In this document: one piece after another, positions 15,916 through 25,042 of the stretch
Layout of the letters: every line of letters begins with the position of its first letter
Position numbering within the stretch: position 1 is the first letter of the stretch
Origin: Elusimicrobiota bacterium
GTDB lineage: Bacteria > Elusimicrobiota > Elusimicrobia > UBA1565 > UBA9628
NCBI GenBank assembly: GCA_028714015.1
Contig: JAQTNG010000004.1
Span: 1 to 42,362, forward strand
Reading direction: 5' to 3'
DNA length: 42,362 bases
The notes under the pieces: generated by a model
What the model was told of the DNA's origin: nothing
Seen by the model: the letters and a program-made list of their open reading frames with translations, nothing else
Database searches by the model: none
Made by a program: the position numbers and the translations under genes

Positions 15916-16868
15916 ACATCCAGCGAGGGCTCGCCCTCCTCATGCTCGCCGCCGTTCTCGGCGTCGCCGTCGTCGAGCGCGGGTCGCCCTTCGCGTCCCG
16001 GGTCAGGGCCTCCAAGCCCTGGCCCTTTTGGCTGTCCTTGCGGGAGCCGGGCCGCGCCGGCGCCCATGGCGCCGCCGCGTATCTGGGGGTTTATCATCCC
16101 GCCCGCCGCATCCTCGTCCTGATCCGCATACCCGAAACGACCAGGCTGCAGGGCAAGCTCACCGCCGCCCGCGCCTACGCGGACGCGCTGCGCGCCACCG
16201 ACGACGAGGCGTCGGCGTCGCGCGCCGTCGAAGACCTCGCGCAGATAAAAATATCGGCGTTATCGTTGGAGCCGATTTCATGGGAGGGCGCCGGCCGCCT
16301 GGCCCTCGAGCTCGAGGCCGGCGAGGAGGACGACGAGCCCGCCGTCGCCGCCGCGCGCGCCCTCAAGGCGCGCGGCCGCTCCCCGCGCGCGCTCTGGTCG
16401 CTGGCGCGCCGCGCCGCCGCCGGCCTCTCCCGCGGCGACAGGGCCGCGGCGGACGCGCTCCTCCTGACCCTCGAGCTCCGCCGGACCCCGCTCGAGGGCC
16501 TCGAGCCCGCCTTGCTGCCCGAGGACGCCGCCGCTCCCGCGTTCCTGGCGCACGCCTTCGCGCCCGACCCCGAGCCGCGGAGCGACGACAAGCCGATCGT
16601 CGTCGAGGTGCTCAACGGCACCGGCTCCGCGGGCCTGGCGGCTCAGGCGGCGAAAGTTCTAAGATCAAAGGGTGTGGACGTGATGGCGCTCGGGCAGGCC
16701 CCGCGTCCGCGTTCGCGGACGGTTGTCTATGACCGGACCGGCGATTTCGACCGCGCCGCGCGCGTCCGCGCGGCGCTCGGCTGTCCGACGGCGATCGCGG
16801 CGACCCGCATCGACGCCTTGCGGGGCGTGGATGCGAGCGTCGAGCTCGGCGCCGACTGTAGTTACTAG
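15891..16868 (+). CDS. Membrane-anchored LytR C-terminal-domain protein
   Basis: A 325-residue protein. A single hydrophobic segment (about 9-27, ALLMLAAVLGVAVVE) anchors it to the inner membrane with the rest outside. Residues from about 237 to the end form a LytR_C domain: VEVLNGTGSAGLAAQAAKVLRSKG, VVYD and PTAIAATRI are its hallmarks. The middle 200 residues are very rich in Ala and Arg and may be a degenerate LytR-CpsA-Psr domain, but I see no convincing catalytic arginines or aspartates. LytR_C domains are thought to bind cell-wall polymers. nadD-yqeK-lytR-rsfS is a known gene order in bacteria, so this gene fills the lytR slot. The ATG at 15891 overlaps nadD by 25 nt; a later internal start cannot be excluded. 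Confidence 0.82.
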   Translation: MELPRAALNIQRGLALLMLAAVLGVAVVERGSPFASRVRASKPWPFWLSLREPGRAGAHGAAAYLGVYHPARRILVLIRIPETTRLQGKLTAARAYADALRATDDEASASRAVEDLAQIKISALSLEPISWEGAGRLALELEAGEEDDEPAVAAARALKARGRSPRALWSLARRAAAGLSRGDRAAADALLLTLELRRTPLEGLEPALLPEDAAAPAFLAHAFAPDPEPRSDDKPIVVEVLNGTGSAGLAAQAAKVLRSKGVDVMALGQAPRPRSRTVVYDRTGDFDRAARVRAALGCPTAIAATRIDALRGVDASVELGADCSY

Positions 16869-16876
16869 GAGAAATC

Positions 16877-17962
<1,086 letters not shown>

Positions 17963-17964
17963 GC

Positions 17965-18867
17965 ATGGGCGCCCCCGACCGCGTCGCCCTGCTCCGCTCG
18001 CTCGAGCTCTTCGATCAGTACCCCGAAGAGCGCCTGAGCGCGCTGTCCGTCTACCTCGAGCCGCTGTCGTTCCCCGACGCCGCGGAGATTTTCGCCGAGG
18101 GCGAGATCGGCGACGGGCTCTACTTCGTCCTCTCCGGCCGCGTGCGCGTGACCAAGCGCCTGGCCGCCGGCGGCCAGAAGGACCTGGCCTCGCTCGGCGC
18201 GGGCGACTGCTTCGGCGAGATGGCCCTGCTCGACGCGGTCGCCAGGTCCGCCGGCGCGTACGCGTCGGGCCCGGCGGAGCTGCTGCGCCTCAAGCGCGAC
18301 GACCTCAAGAACTGGCTTACGGCGGATCCGAACCTGGCGATGCAGTTCTTCGCCGAGCTCGTGCAGGTCCAATCGCGCCGCCTGAGGCGGACCTCCGCGG
18401 AGCTCGCCCTGCTCTACGACCTGTCGAGCCTTCTCGTCGAGCCGGCGGCGAGCCCGGTCTCGCTGCTCGAGCGCGCGCTGGGCCGAGTCCTGCCCCATCT
18501 CGACGGCGACTGGTCGGCCTGCGCCTACGCCTACAATCCCTATAACGAGGAGATGGACCTCGCCGGCGCCTCCGGGAAGGAGGCGTTCGGCCTCGAAGCC
18601 GCCGTCCTGCCCCCGAAGACGGCTCCGGAGCAGGCCTGGACGGACGGGCGCACCTTGACCCTCGTCCTGCGCTCCCCGGCGAAGCTCCTGGCGACCTTGC
18701 GCCTGCGCGCCGCCGCCGCTCCCGACGAGGGGCGCCGCGCCGAGACCGCCCGCACGATGTCCGCCGTCGCGCGCCTGCTCACCTCGGCGCTCGAGAATCT
18801 CGATTTTCGCGCCGACGAGGCGCTACGCCGCCGTCTCCAAACGAGGAACAATGCCCAAAGCTTTTAA
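17965..18867 (+). CDS. Cyclic-nucleotide-binding domain protein
   Basis: A 300-residue protein. Residues about 14-130 are a cNMP-binding domain: FAEGEIGDGLYFVLSGRVRV, then the phosphate-binding cassette FGEMALLDAVARSAG, in which the key glutamate and arginine are retained, so ligand binding is plausible. Residues 150-300 resemble a GAF-like or other alpha/beta regulatory domain, with no DNA-binding helix-turn-helix, diguanylate cyclase or kinase motif. It is therefore more likely a protein-protein regulator than a CRP-type transcription factor. The ATG at 17965 is 2 nt after the pilT stop and its end overlaps rsfS by 17 nt. Being sandwiched between two pilT genes suggests that it may modulate pilus retraction in response to a nucleotide. 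Confidence 0.86.
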   Translation: MGAPDRVALLRSLELFDQYPEERLSALSVYLEPLSFPDAAEIFAEGEIGDGLYFVLSGRVRVTKRLAAGGQKDLASLGAGDCFGEMALLDAVARSAGAYASGPAELLRLKRDDLKNWLTADPNLAMQFFAELVQVQSRRLRRTSAELALLYDLSSLLVEPAASPVSLLERALGRVLPHLDGDWSACAYAYNPYNEEMDLAGASGKEAFGLEAAVLPPKTAPEQAWTDGRTLTLVLRSPAKLLATLRLRAAAAPDEGRRAETARTMSAVARLLTSALENLDFRADEALRRRLQTRNNAQSF

Positions 18868-19201
18868 GACGATCGCCATCGCCGCCGCCCGCGCCATGAA
18901 CGAAAACAAGGCCGGGGACATTCTCGTGCTCGACGTCAGAAAGACGAGCCCGCTGTCCGACTACATGATCATCGCGACCGCGCTGTCGCGGCCGCATCTC
19001 GAGTCCCTCGAGGACAAGCTCGCCGAGGCGCTCGAAAAGTCCGGCATCCGCGTCCACCACCGCAACCGCCCGCAAAGCGACCTGTGGCGCGTGCTCGATT
19101 TCGGCGGCCTCATCGTCCACCTGATGGTCGAGGAGGCGCGCGAGCTGTACGCGCTCGAGCGCCTGCACGACGGCGCGAAGGAGCTGGCATGGCGGAACTG
19201 A
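18851..19201 (+). CDS. rsfS: Ribosomal silencing factor RsfS
   Basis: A 116-residue RsfS (YbeB/Iojap) that binds L14 of the 50S subunit and blocks subunit joining in starvation. The signature SPLSDYMIIATALSRPHLESL and the C-terminal VLDFGGLIVHLMVEEARELYALERL are clear. GAGGAA (18843-18848) lies just before the ATG at 18851, within the end of the preceding gene. It follows the widely conserved nadD-yqeK-lytR-rsfS order, but here a pilT and a cNMP gene are inserted before it and a second pilT follows, overlapping by 13 nt. Confidence 0.95.
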   Translation: MPKAFKTIAIAAARAMNENKAGDILVLDVRKTSPLSDYMIIATALSRPHLESLEDKLAEALEKSGIRVHHRNRPQSDLWRVLDFGGLIVHLMVEEARELYALERLHDGAKELAWRN

Positions 19202-20280
19202 CCGAAATTCTGGCGCAGACCGCGCGCCTCGGCGCCAGCGACCTGCACCTCGTCGTCGGCAAGCCCCCGATGGTGCGCCGCCAGGGTGTCATCGAACCTC
19301 TCCCGGGCCTGCCCGAGCTCAAGGCCGAGGAATGCGAGCGCATGATCTACTCGGTGCTCACCGAGGCCCAGCGCGCGAAGTTCGAGGAGGCCTGGGAGCT
19401 CGACGGCTCGGTCTCGCTACCCGGCGTCTCCCGCTTCCGCCTCAACGTCTCCCGCCAGAAGAACGGCATCGCCGCCGTCTTCCGCGTCATCTCGGCCAAG
19501 ATCCCGACGCCGGCCGAGATCGGGCTCATGCCCTCGATCGCGAACCTGATCGACCTGCCGCGCGGCCTCGTCCTCGTCACCGGCCCCACGGGCTCGGGCA
19601 AGTCCACCACGCTCGCCTGCCTCATCGAGCAGATCAATCTGAAGTACCCGAGAAAGGTACTGACGATCGAGGATCCGATCGAGTTCGTCTACGAAGACAA
19701 GCAGTCGCTCATCCTCCAGCGCGAGATCGGCTCGACGACGAAATCCTTCTCCGAGGCCCTGCGCCACTCGATGCGCCAGGACCCCGACGTGATCCTCATC
19801 GGCGAGCTGCGCGACCTCGAGACGATCCAGCTCGCGATCTCCGCCGCCGAGACCGGCCATCTGTGCTTCGCCACGCTCCACACGCACGACGCCGCGACCA
19901 CCGTCGACCGGATCATCGACGTGTTCCCCTCAGGCCAGCAGCAGCAGGTGCGGGTCCAGCTCTCGACGGTGCTCCAGGCCGTCGTCTGCCAGCAGCTCCT
20001 GCCGCGCAAGGGCGGCGGCGGCCAGGTCTGCGCGCGCGAGTTCATGAAGGTCACCAGCGGCATCGCGAGCTTGATCCGCGAATCGAAGACTCACCAGATC
20101 TACGGGGCGGTCGAGGCCGGAGCCAAGCACGGCATGATCACGATGGACCAGTACCTCGCCTTCCTGCTCAAGCAGGGCCTGCTCGAGGTCGACGAGGCCC
20201 TGGGCGCCGCGCACGAAGCGGAGACCGTCAAGCGCCTGGCCGGCATGGAAGTCGCGCCGCACTCCGGAACGAACGCATGA
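19189..20280 (+). CDS. pilT: Type IV pilus retraction ATPase PilT (copy 2)
   Basis: A 363-residue paralogue of the pilT at 16877, colinear over its whole length. It has GASDLHLVVGKPP, Walker A at 132-140, TIEDPIEF, the Walker B region DPDVILIGELRD, TGHLCFATLHTHDA and a diverged AIRNLIRE motif (GIASLIRESKTHQIYG). All ATPase residues are present, so both copies should be active. Copy 2 differs mainly at the N-terminal 45 residues and the C-terminal 30, the parts that contact partners. The ATG at 19189 overlaps rsfS by 13 nt and its own stop overlaps argS (ATGA). Tandem PilT paralogues are known (PilT/PilU) and usually have non-identical roles; which is which cannot be told here. Confidence 0.95.
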   Translation: MAELTEILAQTARLGASDLHLVVGKPPMVRRQGVIEPLPGLPELKAEECERMIYSVLTEAQRAKFEEAWELDGSVSLPGVSRFRLNVSRQKNGIAAVFRVISAKIPTPAEIGLMPSIANLIDLPRGLVLVTGPTGSGKSTTLACLIEQINLKYPRKVLTIEDPIEFVYEDKQSLILQREIGSTTKSFSEALRHSMRQDPDVILIGELRDLETIQLAISAAETGHLCFATLHTHDAATTVDRIIDVFPSGQQQQVRVQLSTVLQAVVCQQLLPRKGGGGQVCAREFMKVTSGIASLIRESKTHQIYGAVEAGAKHGMITMDQYLAFLLKQGLLEVDEALGAAHEAETVKRLAGMEVAPHSGTNA

Positions 20281-21929
20281 TCATCGCGGCCCTGCGCAAA
20301 AAGCTCGCCTATGAGGCCCGCAAATGGGCCGAGGCCGCCGGCGTCCCCCTTCCCGAGAACCTCGCGGTCAACGCGCCGCCGGCGCACGTCAAAGCGGACC
20401 TGTGCCTGCCGTGGCCGCTGGCCGCGGCGAAGGCCGCCAAGAAGAACCCGCTGGAGCTGGCTAAATCGTTGGCCGAGCATCTTTCCAAAGTTCCCGAAAT
20501 CGAAAGCGCCGTTTCCGCGCCCCCCGGCTTCGTCAACATCATGATCAAGCAGACGGCGCTGTGCGCCAATCTGAAGGCCATCACGCTCTCCCCGAAAACC
20601 TACGGCGAAGACGAGGGCGGACCCAAGACGAAAGTTTTGGTCGAGTTCGTCTCCGCGAATCCGACCGGCCCCCTGCACATGGCCTCGGGCCGCGGCGCGA
20701 CCCTTGGGGACAGCCTGGTGCGGATCATGAAGCGGCTCGGCCGCCAGGCGGCGGCCGAGTACTATGTCAACGACGGCGGCGACCGCGTCATCCTGCTCGG
20801 CGAGTCGATCATGGCCCGCTACAAGCAGTCGAAAGGCGAGAGCGCCGCGGTCCCCGAAAAAGGCTACCAGGGAGAGTATCTCGTCGACCTCGCCGCCGCC
20901 GCCCCCGCCGGCCACGATGGATGGGACACTTTGGCCTGGGGCCGCTATGCGATGGACACCTTGCTCGCCTCGCATAAGGACGACATGAGGGTCTTCGACG
21001 CGCATTTCGACCGCTGGTACCTGGAGAGCGAGCTGTTTTCCTCCGGCGCCGTGACGAAGACGCTCGAGTTCCTCAAGGGCCGCGGCATGGTCTTCGAGAA
21101 GGACGGCGCCGTCTGGCTCGGCACGCAGGCCGCGGAAGGCTCGACCGACGACAAAGACCGGGTCCTGATCAAGAACACCGGCAAGCCGACCTACTTCCTC
21201 CCCGACATCGCCTACCACAAGGACAAGTACGACCGGGGCTTCGAGCGGGTCATCGACATCTTCGGCGCCGACCATCACGGCTACGTCCCGCGCATGAGGG
21301 CCGCGATCGGCGCGCTCGGCAAGCCGCCGGAAAGCTACCACGCGATCGTCCACCAGCTCATCCATCTTTTCCGGGGCCAGGAAGCGGTCAAGATGTCCAA
21401 GCGCGCGGGCACCTTCATTCCGCTTCGCGAAATCATCGAAGAAGTGGGCAAGGACGCCTGCCGCTTCTTCTTCGCTCTGCGCACGCCCGACAGCCACCTG
21501 AACTTCGACCTCGAGCTCGCCAAGAAGCAGTCGAGCGAGAACCCGGTGTTCTACGTCCAGTACGTGCACGCCCGCATCTGCTCGATCTTCCGCAAGGCGG
21601 CGGAGGCCGGTCTTTTCCCGCCGGATTCGCAGCTGCCGATGCCGAACGCGCGCTATTTAGGCGCTCCGGAGGAGCGCGCGCTGCTCAACAAGCTCGCCTG
21701 GCTGCCCGAGGTGCTCCTCGACTGCGAGCGCCTGCTCTCCCCTCACCCGCTCGCGAACTACCTGCTGGAGCTGGCCGGCCTGTTCCATCCCTTCTACGAG
21801 AAGTGCCCGGTCGTCTCCGCCGAGGACCCGGAGCAGGGCAAGGCGCGCCTGCTGCTCATCGCGGGCGTGCGCGACGCCATCCGCGAAGGCCTGGATCTGC
21901 TCGGCGTCGCCGCCCCCGAGCAGATGTAG
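20277..21929 (+). CDS. argS: Arginyl-tRNA synthetase
   Basis: A 550-residue class I synthetase. The N-terminal additional domain covers residues 1-100. The active-site signature ANPTGPLHMASGRGATLGDSL carries HMAS (134-137) in the HIGH position, and VKMSKRAGTF (about 372) gives the KMSK loop. The C-terminal helical anticodon-binding domain is recognisable from FYVQYVHARICSIFRKA to the end. ArgRS enzymes often deviate in these motifs, so HMAS is not alarming. The ATG at 20277 overlaps the pilT stop. It is the last gene of the nadD-argS operon. A 31-nt hairpin element begins 4 nt after its stop and probably ends the transcript. Confidence 0.97.
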   Translation: MIIAALRKKLAYEARKWAEAAGVPLPENLAVNAPPAHVKADLCLPWPLAAAKAAKKNPLELAKSLAEHLSKVPEIESAVSAPPGFVNIMIKQTALCANLKAITLSPKTYGEDEGGPKTKVLVEFVSANPTGPLHMASGRGATLGDSLVRIMKRLGRQAAAEYYVNDGGDRVILLGESIMARYKQSKGESAAVPEKGYQGEYLVDLAAAAPAGHDGWDTLAWGRYAMDTLLASHKDDMRVFDAHFDRWYLESELFSSGAVTKTLEFLKGRGMVFEKDGAVWLGTQAAEGSTDDKDRVLIKNTGKPTYFLPDIAYHKDKYDRGFERVIDIFGADHHGYVPRMRAAIGALGKPPESYHAIVHQLIHLFRGQEAVKMSKRAGTFIPLREIIEEVGKDACRFFFALRTPDSHLNFDLELAKKQSSENPVFYVQYVHARICSIFRKAAEAGLFPPDSQLPMPNARYLGAPEERALLNKLAWLPEVLLDCERLLSPHPLANYLLELAGLFHPFYEKCPVVSAEDPEQGKARLLLIAGVRDAIREGLDLLGVAAPEQM

Positions 21930-21932
21930 GTG

Positions 21933-22015
21933 TAGGGGTCAGGCTTTCCGATCTTGCAATTCGTCCTTAAGTCAGCCCTGTAGCCGAATTGCAAGATCGG
22001 AAAGCCTGACCCCTA
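21933..22015. repeat. Long hairpin element B (31-nt perfect inverted repeat)
   Basis: The left arm 21933-21963 begins TAGGGGTCAGGCTTTCCGATC; the right arm 21985-22015 is its exact reverse complement. The loop is 21 nt. It lies between the convergent argS and receiver-domain stops. It shares the GGkGTCAGGCyTkCCGATC head and loop length with element A at 12791. It is a non-autonomous mobile palindrome by appearance and a likely two-way terminator by position. Confidence 0.85.
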
Positions 22016-22021
22016 TCCTCC

Positions 22022-22426
22022 CTAGCGGTGGACGCCGCGCGGCCGCTCGAGCAGGCTCGAGACCATGCGCAGGAGCCGTTCGGCGGGGCAGGGCTGGCGC
22101 ACGCAGAATCGCGCGCCTTGCGCGAGCGCGCGCTCGGCCAGCGGGGCGAAATCATCCATGGCGCTCGTGATGATCACCTTCGTGGCCGCTCCCGCCGCGC
22201 GCAGCTCCTCCAGGATTCCGAGGCCCGTCACGCCCGGCAGGAACTGGTTCAAGATCGCGATGTCCGGCTTCGTGACCTTCGCGAGCGCCGCGGCCGTGAG
22301 GCCGTCGTAGGCGCGCGAGACGCGGTAGCCGGCCGCCGTGAAAAGGTAGCCGTAGACGTCGGCCAGGTCGCGCGTTTCGTCGGCGATCAGTATTCGGGGC
22401 TTCACCGAAAAATCGTGTTTTCTCAT
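22022..22426 (-). CDS. Stand-alone receiver domain with Asn at the phosphorylation site
   Basis: A 134-residue protein consisting of one REC domain. The acidic pair Asp16-Glu17 (LIADETRD) and the Thr/Ser position (IITSAM, Ser88) are kept. The expected phospho-Asp is Asn60 (DIAILNQFLPGVTG), and the conserved Lys of the KP motif is Arg110 (CVRQPCP). It therefore should not be phosphorylated in the normal way and may be a pseudo-receiver locked in one state or bound to another ligand. There is no output domain, histidine kinase or other regulator in the neighbourhood. The ATG at 22426 comes 6 nt after a TACACT -10 box, giving a leaderless mRNA. The gene ends next to hairpin element B, convergent with argS. 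Confidence 0.9.
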   Translation of the reverse strand: MRKHDFSVKPRILIADETRDLADVYGYLFTAAGYRVSRAYDGLTAAALAKVTKPDIAILNQFLPGVTGLGILEELRAAGAATKVIITSAMDDFAPLAERALAQGARFCVRQPCPAERLLRMVSSLLERPRGVHR

Positions 22427-22432
22427 GCCCTC

Positions 22433-22461
22433 AGTGTATCAGGCGTCGAGGAATACACAAG
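22433..22461 (-). promoter_or_regulatory. Promoter of the pseudo-receiver gene
   Basis: TACACT (22438-22433) lies 6 nt before the ATG. The -35 is CTTGTG (22461-22456, 17-nt spacer) or TTGTGT (22460-22455, 16-nt spacer). The -10 geometry matches the other leaderless starts. Confidence 0.62.
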
Positions 22462-22478
22462 GCCCAGTCAAGAAACTG

Positions 22479-22883
22479 TTACACCGGATTTTCGAGATCG
22501 AGGCGCAAGCCGCCGAGGCCGGCGCGCGCGAACAGGTTGTAGATCGCGGACACCGCGAGCACGACGCCGTCCATCAGCACCATGTAGAAGAGGCTGAAGC
22601 CCGCGGTCGCGAGCGCGCGCATGAGCGGCGAGAGCCCCGCGCTCGGGGCCGCGAGGAAGGTCACCACGCCGCCCAAAAGCCCGAAGACGGCGAACACGCC
22701 GGACAGCGCGGGCTTCGTCGCGAGAAAGACCGCGACCCCGCAAACGGCCGCGGCGGCCGCCGCGACGGGCAGCCGCCCCGACCGCGCCGCGAACAGCGCG
22801 ACCGCCGCGGCCGCGAGGGCGAGCCCGGGGACGACGGGCGTCTTGAGCCAGAACGGATCGACCCGCTTGATGCGATAGCGCAC
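22479..22883 (-). CDS. Small multi-pass membrane protein
   Basis: A 134-residue protein with about four hydrophobic segments (about 16-32, 38-55, 60-80 and 90-115). A cytoplasmic-looking N-terminus reads RYRIKRVDPFWLKTP, and the C-terminus ends AIYNLFARAGLGGLRLDLEN. The RVDPxxxxK opening and the YNLxAxxxGGLxxxL ending resemble DUF3566-type membrane proteins of actinobacteria, but the similarity is judged by eye and the function of that family is unclear. The GTG at 22883 overlaps the last base of the subtilase stop (TAGTG), so it is very likely co-translated with the protease. Confidence 0.78.
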   Translation of the reverse strand: MRYRIKRVDPFWLKTPVVPGLALAAAAVALFAARSGRLPVAAAAAAVCGVAVFLATKPALSGVFAVFGLLGGVVTFLAAPSAGLSPLMRALATAGFSLFYMVLMDGVVLAVSAIYNLFARAGLGGLRLDLENPV

Positions 22884-24904
22884 TATTTGCCCGCGACCGG
22901 CACGGCGGCCGCGCGCAGGGCCTCGAGGGCCTGAAGCGGACGCACGACGAAAAACGGCTGGTCGATCGGCACGCCGGGAGGCAGCTTGTCGAGCGCCATC
23001 GGCGTCGAGCTCTGCACGAGAGCCGCCTTCAGGCGCTGGGCCGCCTCGATCGGATTGGGCACGAGCGTCATCTGGCCCATGTCCTGGACGAGCAAAGCGG
23101 TGACGCCCGTCATGGCCGGCGTCGCCATCGAGGTGCCGCTCATCGCGGCGTACTCGGGAACGCTCTTGCCGAACGAAAACGGCGACTGCGGCATCGTCGA
23201 GACGATGTTCGAGCCGGGCGTCATGAACACGTCCTTGACCACCGTGGTCAGCTTGCGCGCGTCGAAGCGCTTGCCGAAGGTCGTGAAGTCGGCCATGCGC
23301 CCCGCCGAGTCGAGCGAGCCGACCGTGATCGCCGAGGGCGCCGAAGAGGGCGAATCGATGCCTCCGCTCATGTTGCGCGAGTTTCCCGCCGCGATGAGGA
23401 AGATCACGCCCTTGCTCGCGTACTCCTCGACGACGCGCGAGAGCTGGCTCGAGGGGCCTTCGCCGGAGCCGAGGCTCATGTTGATGACCTGGTTGCCGTC
23501 CTTGACGGCGCGATGGATCGCGTCGATGATGGGCTGCTCCGGGTTCTCCCGGAGGGCGTCGTTGCCCTCGTCGCCGGCGAACACCGCGTAGCCGCGCAGC
23601 TCGGCGTCCGGCGCCAGCGCGTGGATGATGCCCGAGACGTGCGTGCCGTGGGAGCCGACGGCGCCCGCGCCGCGTTCGGCGGTGAAATTGACTCGCGCCT
23701 TGACCGCCCCGTCGAGCTCGGGATGCTCGGCGATGCCCTCGTCGATGACCGCGACCTTGACGCCCTTGCCCGTCAGGCCCTGCTTCCACAGGTCCTGCGC
23801 GCCCATGCGCCAGACCAGGTCGCCCATCGGAAAGGCCTTGATCAGGTTCTCCTGCTGGTCCGGGGTGAGCGGCGTCCCGTTGACGCGGTCGAGAACGCGC
23901 AGCAAGCCGGGAAGGCCCGACGCGAGCGGGGCGTACGGCTCGTCCTTCCCCTCCAGGCCCGGAGCCGACGGCTTCAGACCGGGACCGGCCGCGACGGGCT
24001 TCTTCTCCTTGCCCGGCTCGGGAACCGCGTCCAGATCGAGATAACGATGCGAACGCTGCTTCTCCAGATTGTTCAGAACCGCCAAGGCGTCGGCGGAATC
24101 CTTGCGGCGGACGGGGTCTCCGTCCTTGAGCGCGGCGGCCGCTTCGGCCTCCAGTTGAGCCTTGTAGCCCTGGAGCATCGCGGCCGGATCGGGACGCGCC
24201 TTCATGGCCGGAGACCCCAGCGGCGTCTCGCCGCCGCGCGGCGCCGCGAACAAAAGCAGGCGCGCGCGGTCGAGATCGGTCTGGGCGATGTCGGGGGCCT
24301 GATGATGGAACGCCTGGCCGTAGGCGTGGTCGATCAGGTTGAGGGCCTGCCCGGTCCGCTCGACGCCGAGCTTGGCGACCTGATCGGGCTTCGACGCGAG
24401 AATCGAGTGCATCATCATCCCGTAGTAGGTCGCGTCGCCGGCCGGATTGTACAACCGCTTGCCGTCGACGCTCGGCGGGAAGCCCCAGGCGGCCAGCGCC
24501 GCGCCGGCCTTCTGACGATCGACGCGCGCCGCCGAGGTGAACGAGGACAGGCCCTTCAGGATCGGAGCGAACATCTCCTGCGGCACGGCCTCGGGCGACT
24601 TGGAATAAAACAAAACGCCGTCCTTCCAACCGATAGCCGCCTTCTCGAGATAGCTCTTCGGGATCAGGCCCTTGTCGGCGCCGTCCGCGCGCGCGAGGCC
24701 CCCGTCCTTCTGGACCTTCCAGCCGATCTTTTCGAGCGCGGCGGCGGTCGCGGCCGAAACGACGACGCCGGGCTCGGCGTCGGGCCCGAGAGCCTTCGCC
24801 TTGACGGCCGGCAGGTCGGGGATCGGCGCGGTTTCGGTGCCGGCATAGGCGCCGAGGGGAAAGCCAACGAGGCACAGCATGAGCAAGAGGCGAGGGGTCA
24901 GCAT
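22883..24904 (-). CDS. Secreted subtilisin-family (S8) serine protease
   Basis: A 673-residue exported protease. A signal peptide spans residues 1-21 (ending AYA/G). A long N-terminal region of about 350 residues without recognisable motifs may be a propeptide or an extra domain. The S8 catalytic domain follows with Asp388 (VAVIDEGI), His419 (GSHGTHVSGI) and Ser592 (SGTSMATP); an oxyanion Asn lies in LIAAGNSRN. All are intact, so it should be active outside the cytoplasm. The ATG at 24904 has GGAGGA (24917-24912) at a good distance, and a consensus promoter gives a leader of about 20 nt. It is one of few genes here with a classical 5' UTR. It overlaps the following small membrane protein gene by one base. 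Substrates are unknown. Confidence 0.93.
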   Translation of the reverse strand: MLTPRLLLMLCLVGFPLGAYAGTETAPIPDLPAVKAKALGPDAEPGVVVSAATAAALEKIGWKVQKDGGLARADGADKGLIPKSYLEKAAIGWKDGVLFYSKSPEAVPQEMFAPILKGLSSFTSAARVDRQKAGAALAAWGFPPSVDGKRLYNPAGDATYYGMMMHSILASKPDQVAKLGVERTGQALNLIDHAYGQAFHHQAPDIAQTDLDRARLLLFAAPRGGETPLGSPAMKARPDPAAMLQGYKAQLEAEAAAALKDGDPVRRKDSADALAVLNNLEKQRSHRYLDLDAVPEPGKEKKPVAAGPGLKPSAPGLEGKDEPYAPLASGLPGLLRVLDRVNGTPLTPDQQENLIKAFPMGDLVWRMGAQDLWKQGLTGKGVKVAVIDEGIAEHPELDGAVKARVNFTAERGAGAVGSHGTHVSGIIHALAPDAELRGYAVFAGDEGNDALRENPEQPIIDAIHRAVKDGNQVINMSLGSGEGPSSQLSRVVEEYASKGVIFLIAAGNSRNMSGGIDSPSSAPSAITVGSLDSAGRMADFTTFGKRFDARKLTTVVKDVFMTPGSNIVSTMPQSPFSFGKSVPEYAAMSGTSMATPAMTGVTALLVQDMGQMTLVPNPIEAAQRLKAALVQSSTPMALDKLPPGVPIDQPFFVVRPLQALEALRAAAVPVAGK

Positions 24905-24929
24905 CGAGGGGTCCTCCGACGTCTTCGCC

Positions 24930-24958
24930 AGTGTAGCCCCGGCATGTGGACCTGTCAA
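24930..24958 (-). promoter_or_regulatory. Promoter of the subtilase operon
   Basis: Consensus TTGACA (24958-24953), 17 nt, TACACT (24935-24930). The transcript then carries GGAGGA ahead of the ATG. The -35 overlaps a plus-strand CTGTCA that may serve the divergent gene. Confidence 0.78.
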
Positions 24959-24979
24959 GGGAGGGTTAAGACCTACAAT
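24952..24979 (+). promoter_or_regulatory. Candidate promoter of the 25043 gene, sharing its -35 with the subtilase
   Basis: CTGTCA (24952-24957), 16 nt, TACAAT (24974-24979) would start a leader of about 57 nt containing an AAGGAG ribosome site. A competing -10, TAGAAT at 25007-25012, has a poorer -35 (TTACAG at 24982-24987, 19-nt spacer). Confidence 0.5.
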
Positions 24980-25042
24980 TATTACAGACAGAGCGCTTCC
25001 GCATGATAGAATGGGCAAGGCCGGAATCAAAGGAGTCGAACC

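Noticed and set aside
20100-21569. A 489-codon minus-strand open frame opposite argS and pilT, and similar ones opposite pcrA (4275-6383) and the subtilase (23513-25006).
   Set aside because: Low-complexity shadow translations with no recognisable fold. The sense genes are unambiguous family members.
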